A stretch of 6,777 nucleotides of DNA from Chloroflexota bacterium. Its GTDB lineage: Bacteria; Chloroflexota; Anaerolineae; Anaerolineales; E44-bin32. The notes beneath the pieces were generated by a model. That model did no database searches. It saw nothing but the letters and a program-made list of their open reading frames with translations, and was not told the origin of the DNA. Shown here piece by piece: positions 5,015 to 6,777 of the stretch; the first letter of the stretch is position 1; every line of letters begins with the position of its first letter. The DNA is taken from the NCBI GenBank assembly GCA_026390045.1, contig JAPLGR010000608.1, positions 1-6,777 on the forward strand, given 5' to 3'. A program made the position numbers and the translations under genes.

Positions 5015-5701
5015 TCACCACGCCGCGAGACGGTAGCCCACTCCGGGTTCGGTGAGGATCAGTCGTGGGTTGGATGGATCTTCTTCCAGCTTCTGTCTCA
5101 GGTGGGCGACATACACCCGCAGGTAGTGGGTCTCCTGTTCATACTGAGGCCCCCAGACCTGACGTAGGATCTGGGAGTGGGTCAGTACCCGCCCCGCGTG
5201 CTGGACAAACAACCGCAACAAGGCATATTCGGTAACAGTCAGCCGGACCGGCTCGTCACCGAGGGTCACCAGTCGCCGGGCGAGATCCACCGCCAGTCGG
5301 CCACGCTGAAAGACTGTCTCTTCATCACCAGGCTGTGCGTGCCGAATAGCGACTCGTAGGCGTGCCAAAAGCTCGTCCACGCTGAAAGGCTTGGTAAGGT
5401 AGTCGTCCGCGCCGGCATCAAGCAGGCTGACCTTGTCGGTGTCGGAGTCGCGAACCGACAGGACGACCACCGGCACGCGGCTCCACTCCCGCAGCCTCTT
5501 CAGAATGGTCAGCCCGTCGTCGTCCGGAAGGCCCAGGTCAAGGATGAGAGCATCAGGGCGCAGGAGCGCGGCTTGAGCTAGTCCCTGCGCGCCGGTCGTC
5601 GCCTCGTGTACGCGGAAGCCATTCGACTCCAGGCTGATCCGCAGAAAGCGACGGATCTGGGTCTCATCATCGACGATGAGCACCACAGGACCCTCATCCA
5701 T
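5015..5701 (-). CDS. kdpE: KdpE-type response regulator (OmpR/PhoB class)
   Basis: This 228-residue protein is the expected length for KdpE. The receiver domain (PF00072, about 5-118) has acidic Asp11/Asp12, phosphoacceptor Asp55 in LILDLGLPDDDG, Ser82 and Lys104 (YLTKPF). A C-terminal winged helix (PF00486) follows, with VRLTVTEYALLRLFVQHAGRVLTHSQILRQVWG and the ending THYLRVYVAHLRQKLE...LTEPGVGYRL, which is typical of KdpE. In characterised bacteria, phosphorylated KdpE activates kdpFABC, the high-affinity K+ pump, when potassium is low or under osmotic stress. The start at ATG 5701 is chosen because GGAGGAGG ends 9 nt upstream. It overlaps the kdpD stop by 8 bp, indicating translational coupling. 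An ATG at 5710 is in frame but touches the ribosome binding site. No kdpFABC genes are seen in the window. Confidence 0.93.
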   Translation of the reverse strand: MDEGPVVLIVDDETQIRRFLRISLESNGFRVHEATTGAQGLAQAALLRPDALILDLGLPDDDGLTILKRLREWSRVPVVVLSVRDSDTDKVSLLDAGADDYLTKPFSVDELLARLRVAIRHAQPGDEETVFQRGRLAVDLARRLVTLGDEPVRLTVTEYALLRLFVQHAGRVLTHSQILRQVWGPQYEQETHYLRVYVAHLRQKLEEDPSNPRLILTEPGVGYRLAAW

Positions 5702-6777
5702 GTCCGGCATCCTCCTCCAGGACGGGCGGCGGCGTGTCCAGGGGAAGGCGGATCGAGAAGCGGGCTCCACCCTCGGGCTTGTTCTCGGCGTGCACGGTGC
5801 CACCATGGGCTTCGACCAGTCCGCGTACGATCGACAGCCCAAGGCCGGTCCCACCCGAGGCGGCGCCTGGGGCGCGGTAGAACTTCTCGAACACCCGCTC
5901 AGGGTCCTCCTTGGGCAGGCCGGGTCCACTGTCCTCGACCACCAGGAGGAGATTCGCACCATCCCGATGGGCACGGACGAGCACCCGCGTCCCCGGCGGC
6001 GTATGCATGGCTGCGTTGTGGAGCAGGTTCGCCAAGGCCTGCTGGAGCAAGACGAAGTCAGCCCGCAGGAGAGGAAGGTCGGGAGCGAGGTCAACGGTCA
6101 GCCGGTGCCGCGCCAGCAAGTCAGTAGTCTGGCGAACTGCCATGCTGACCACGTCGGGCACGTCAATCCAATCTCGCCGGATCTTCAGGAGGCCCGATTC
6201 AAGCCGCGTCATGTCCAGGAGGTTCTCGACCAACAGGTTCAGACGATCGGCGGCAGCCCGGATCTCATTCACCAGGAGTAGCGACTGAGGATCGGCCCGA
6301 GGATCTGAGAGACCGCTCGCCGCGCCGGCGATGGCGGCGATCGGCGTGCGGAGTTCATGCGACACCGAGTTGAGCAAGGTGCGATACAGGCGCTCCGACT
6401 CGGCAACAACGGCGCTGTGCTGTGCAGCAGCATCCAGGAGTTCGCGGTCCATCGCCACCGCAATCTGACCGGCGAACATGTCCAGCAAGGTCTCCTGTTC
6501 CAGACCCATCCTCGCGCCGGACGGCTGGCGGACGGCCAGTACCCCCAGGCACTTGCCGTGCGCCAGGAGAGGCATGTAGAGCCCCTCGGCAGAGGGCAGG
6601 GTATCCGTGTGGCGGCCGGCTGGCCTGCGGTTCCCGAATGCCCACGCCGCAACGCTGAACTCCTTCTCATTCGGAGCCCAGGTGCTGGCAGCATCGGGTA
6701 CGCCGGCTAGCACTCCCGCAGGGTCGGCGCGGAGAATCGCTACCTCGGCGCCGAAAGTAGCCCCGACGCGGCTGACG
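5694..6777 (-). CDS. kdpD: KdpD-type sensor histidine kinase, C-terminal part
   Basis: The gene is open through the right edge, so only the last 361 codons are visible. In order they hold a GAF domain (about 6777-6420, VSRVGATFGAEVAILRADPAG through LGVLAVRQPSG). Next is a HisKA dimerisation domain with the phosphorylated His in SVSHELRTPIAAIAG (codon 6357-6359). Last is an HATPase_c domain (PF02518) with N box LANLLHNAAMHTP, G1 box EDSGPGLP, F box FEKFYR and G2 box GGTGLGLSIVRGLVEAHGG. This arrangement and the partner gene identify KdpD, the membrane kinase that phosphorylates KdpE. Its N-terminal KdpD, Usp and four-helix membrane regions would lie off the window. A GTG at 6713 is internal and not the start, since conserved GAF sequence continues upstream. 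All kinase motifs are intact. Confidence 0.93.
   Translation of the reverse strand, partial: VSRVGATFGAEVAILRADPAGVLAGVPDAASTWAPNEKEFSVAAWAFGNRRPAGRHTDTLPSAEGLYMPLLAHGKCLGVLAVRQPSGARMGLEQETLLDMFAGQIAVAMDRELLDAAAQHSAVVAESERLYRTLLNSVSHELRTPIAAIAGAASGLSDPRADPQSLLLVNEIRAAADRLNLLVENLLDMTRLESGLLKIRRDWIDVPDVVSMAVRQTTDLLARHRLTVDLAPDLPLLRADFVLLQQALANLLHNAAMHTPPGTRVLVRAHRDGANLLLVVEDSGPGLPKEDPERVFEKFYRAPGAASGGTGLGLSIVRGLVEAHGGTVHAENKPEGGARFSIRLPLDTPPPVLEEDAGHG

Noticed and set aside
4512..5021. Minus-strand frame with GRTGLEPVTLCLKA, and the nearby 4820-5008 frame ending WAVQDLNL
   Set aside because: This is the same antisense-tRNA artefact, here across relic D. There is no ribosome binding site or family motif.
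5702..6094. Upstream extension of the kdpE frame to 6094
   Set aside because: This part translates out of frame within kdpD and gives low-complexity Ser/Arg-rich sequence. KdpE clearly starts at 5701, where the receiver domain begins.

Overview
This is a G+C-rich bacterial segment. It has long reading frames with GTG/TTG/ATG starts, Shine-Dalgarno sites, and a tRNA with an encoded CCA end. I cannot assign a phylum from the sequence.

Layout. (1) Positions 1-1730 hold a minus-strand operon with a GntR/HutC-type repressor first and an RpiB-family sugar-phosphate isomerase second. A third gene probably begins at the left edge. The isomerase carries an N-terminal extension of the kind seen on enzymes of bacterial microcompartments (BMCs), so this may be one end of a sugar-phosphate-utilising BMC locus. 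Two adjacent 16-bp operator-like boxes lie just upstream of the repressor gene. (2) Positions 1731-2122 hold a leader without genes and an intact tRNA-Lys(UUU) gene with its own extended -10 promoter and hairpin terminator. (3) Positions 2123-4893 are an accretion zone. Three further partial copies of the tRNA-Lys 3' end, each followed by an intact or decayed version of the same terminator, lie at about 3512, 3665 and 4793. They divide the zone into three modules: a broken Fic (AMPylase/toxin-type) gene, a nearly empty 150-bp module, and a module with an intact gene of the L-2-amino-thiazoline-4-carboxylic acid hydrolase family. No integrase is visible. (4) Positions 5015-6777 hold the minus-strand kdpD (5' end off the window) and kdpE genes, the two-component system that controls potassium uptake in characterised bacteria.

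How it fits together. The tRNA-Lys gene has served as a repeated integration target between two ordinary chromosomal blocks, the sugar-phosphate operon and kdpDE. Each insertion left a tRNA 3' end plus terminator, so the cargo genes sit between transcription stops. The distal copy (4793-4893) has an intact T-stem and terminator and is the best candidate for the original chromosomal tRNA end. The present tRNA has a different but fully paired T-stem, which suggests that its 3' half came from an inserted element. The repeated tRNA-tail/terminator array, with its small integrase-less cargo modules, is the most unusual thing in the window.
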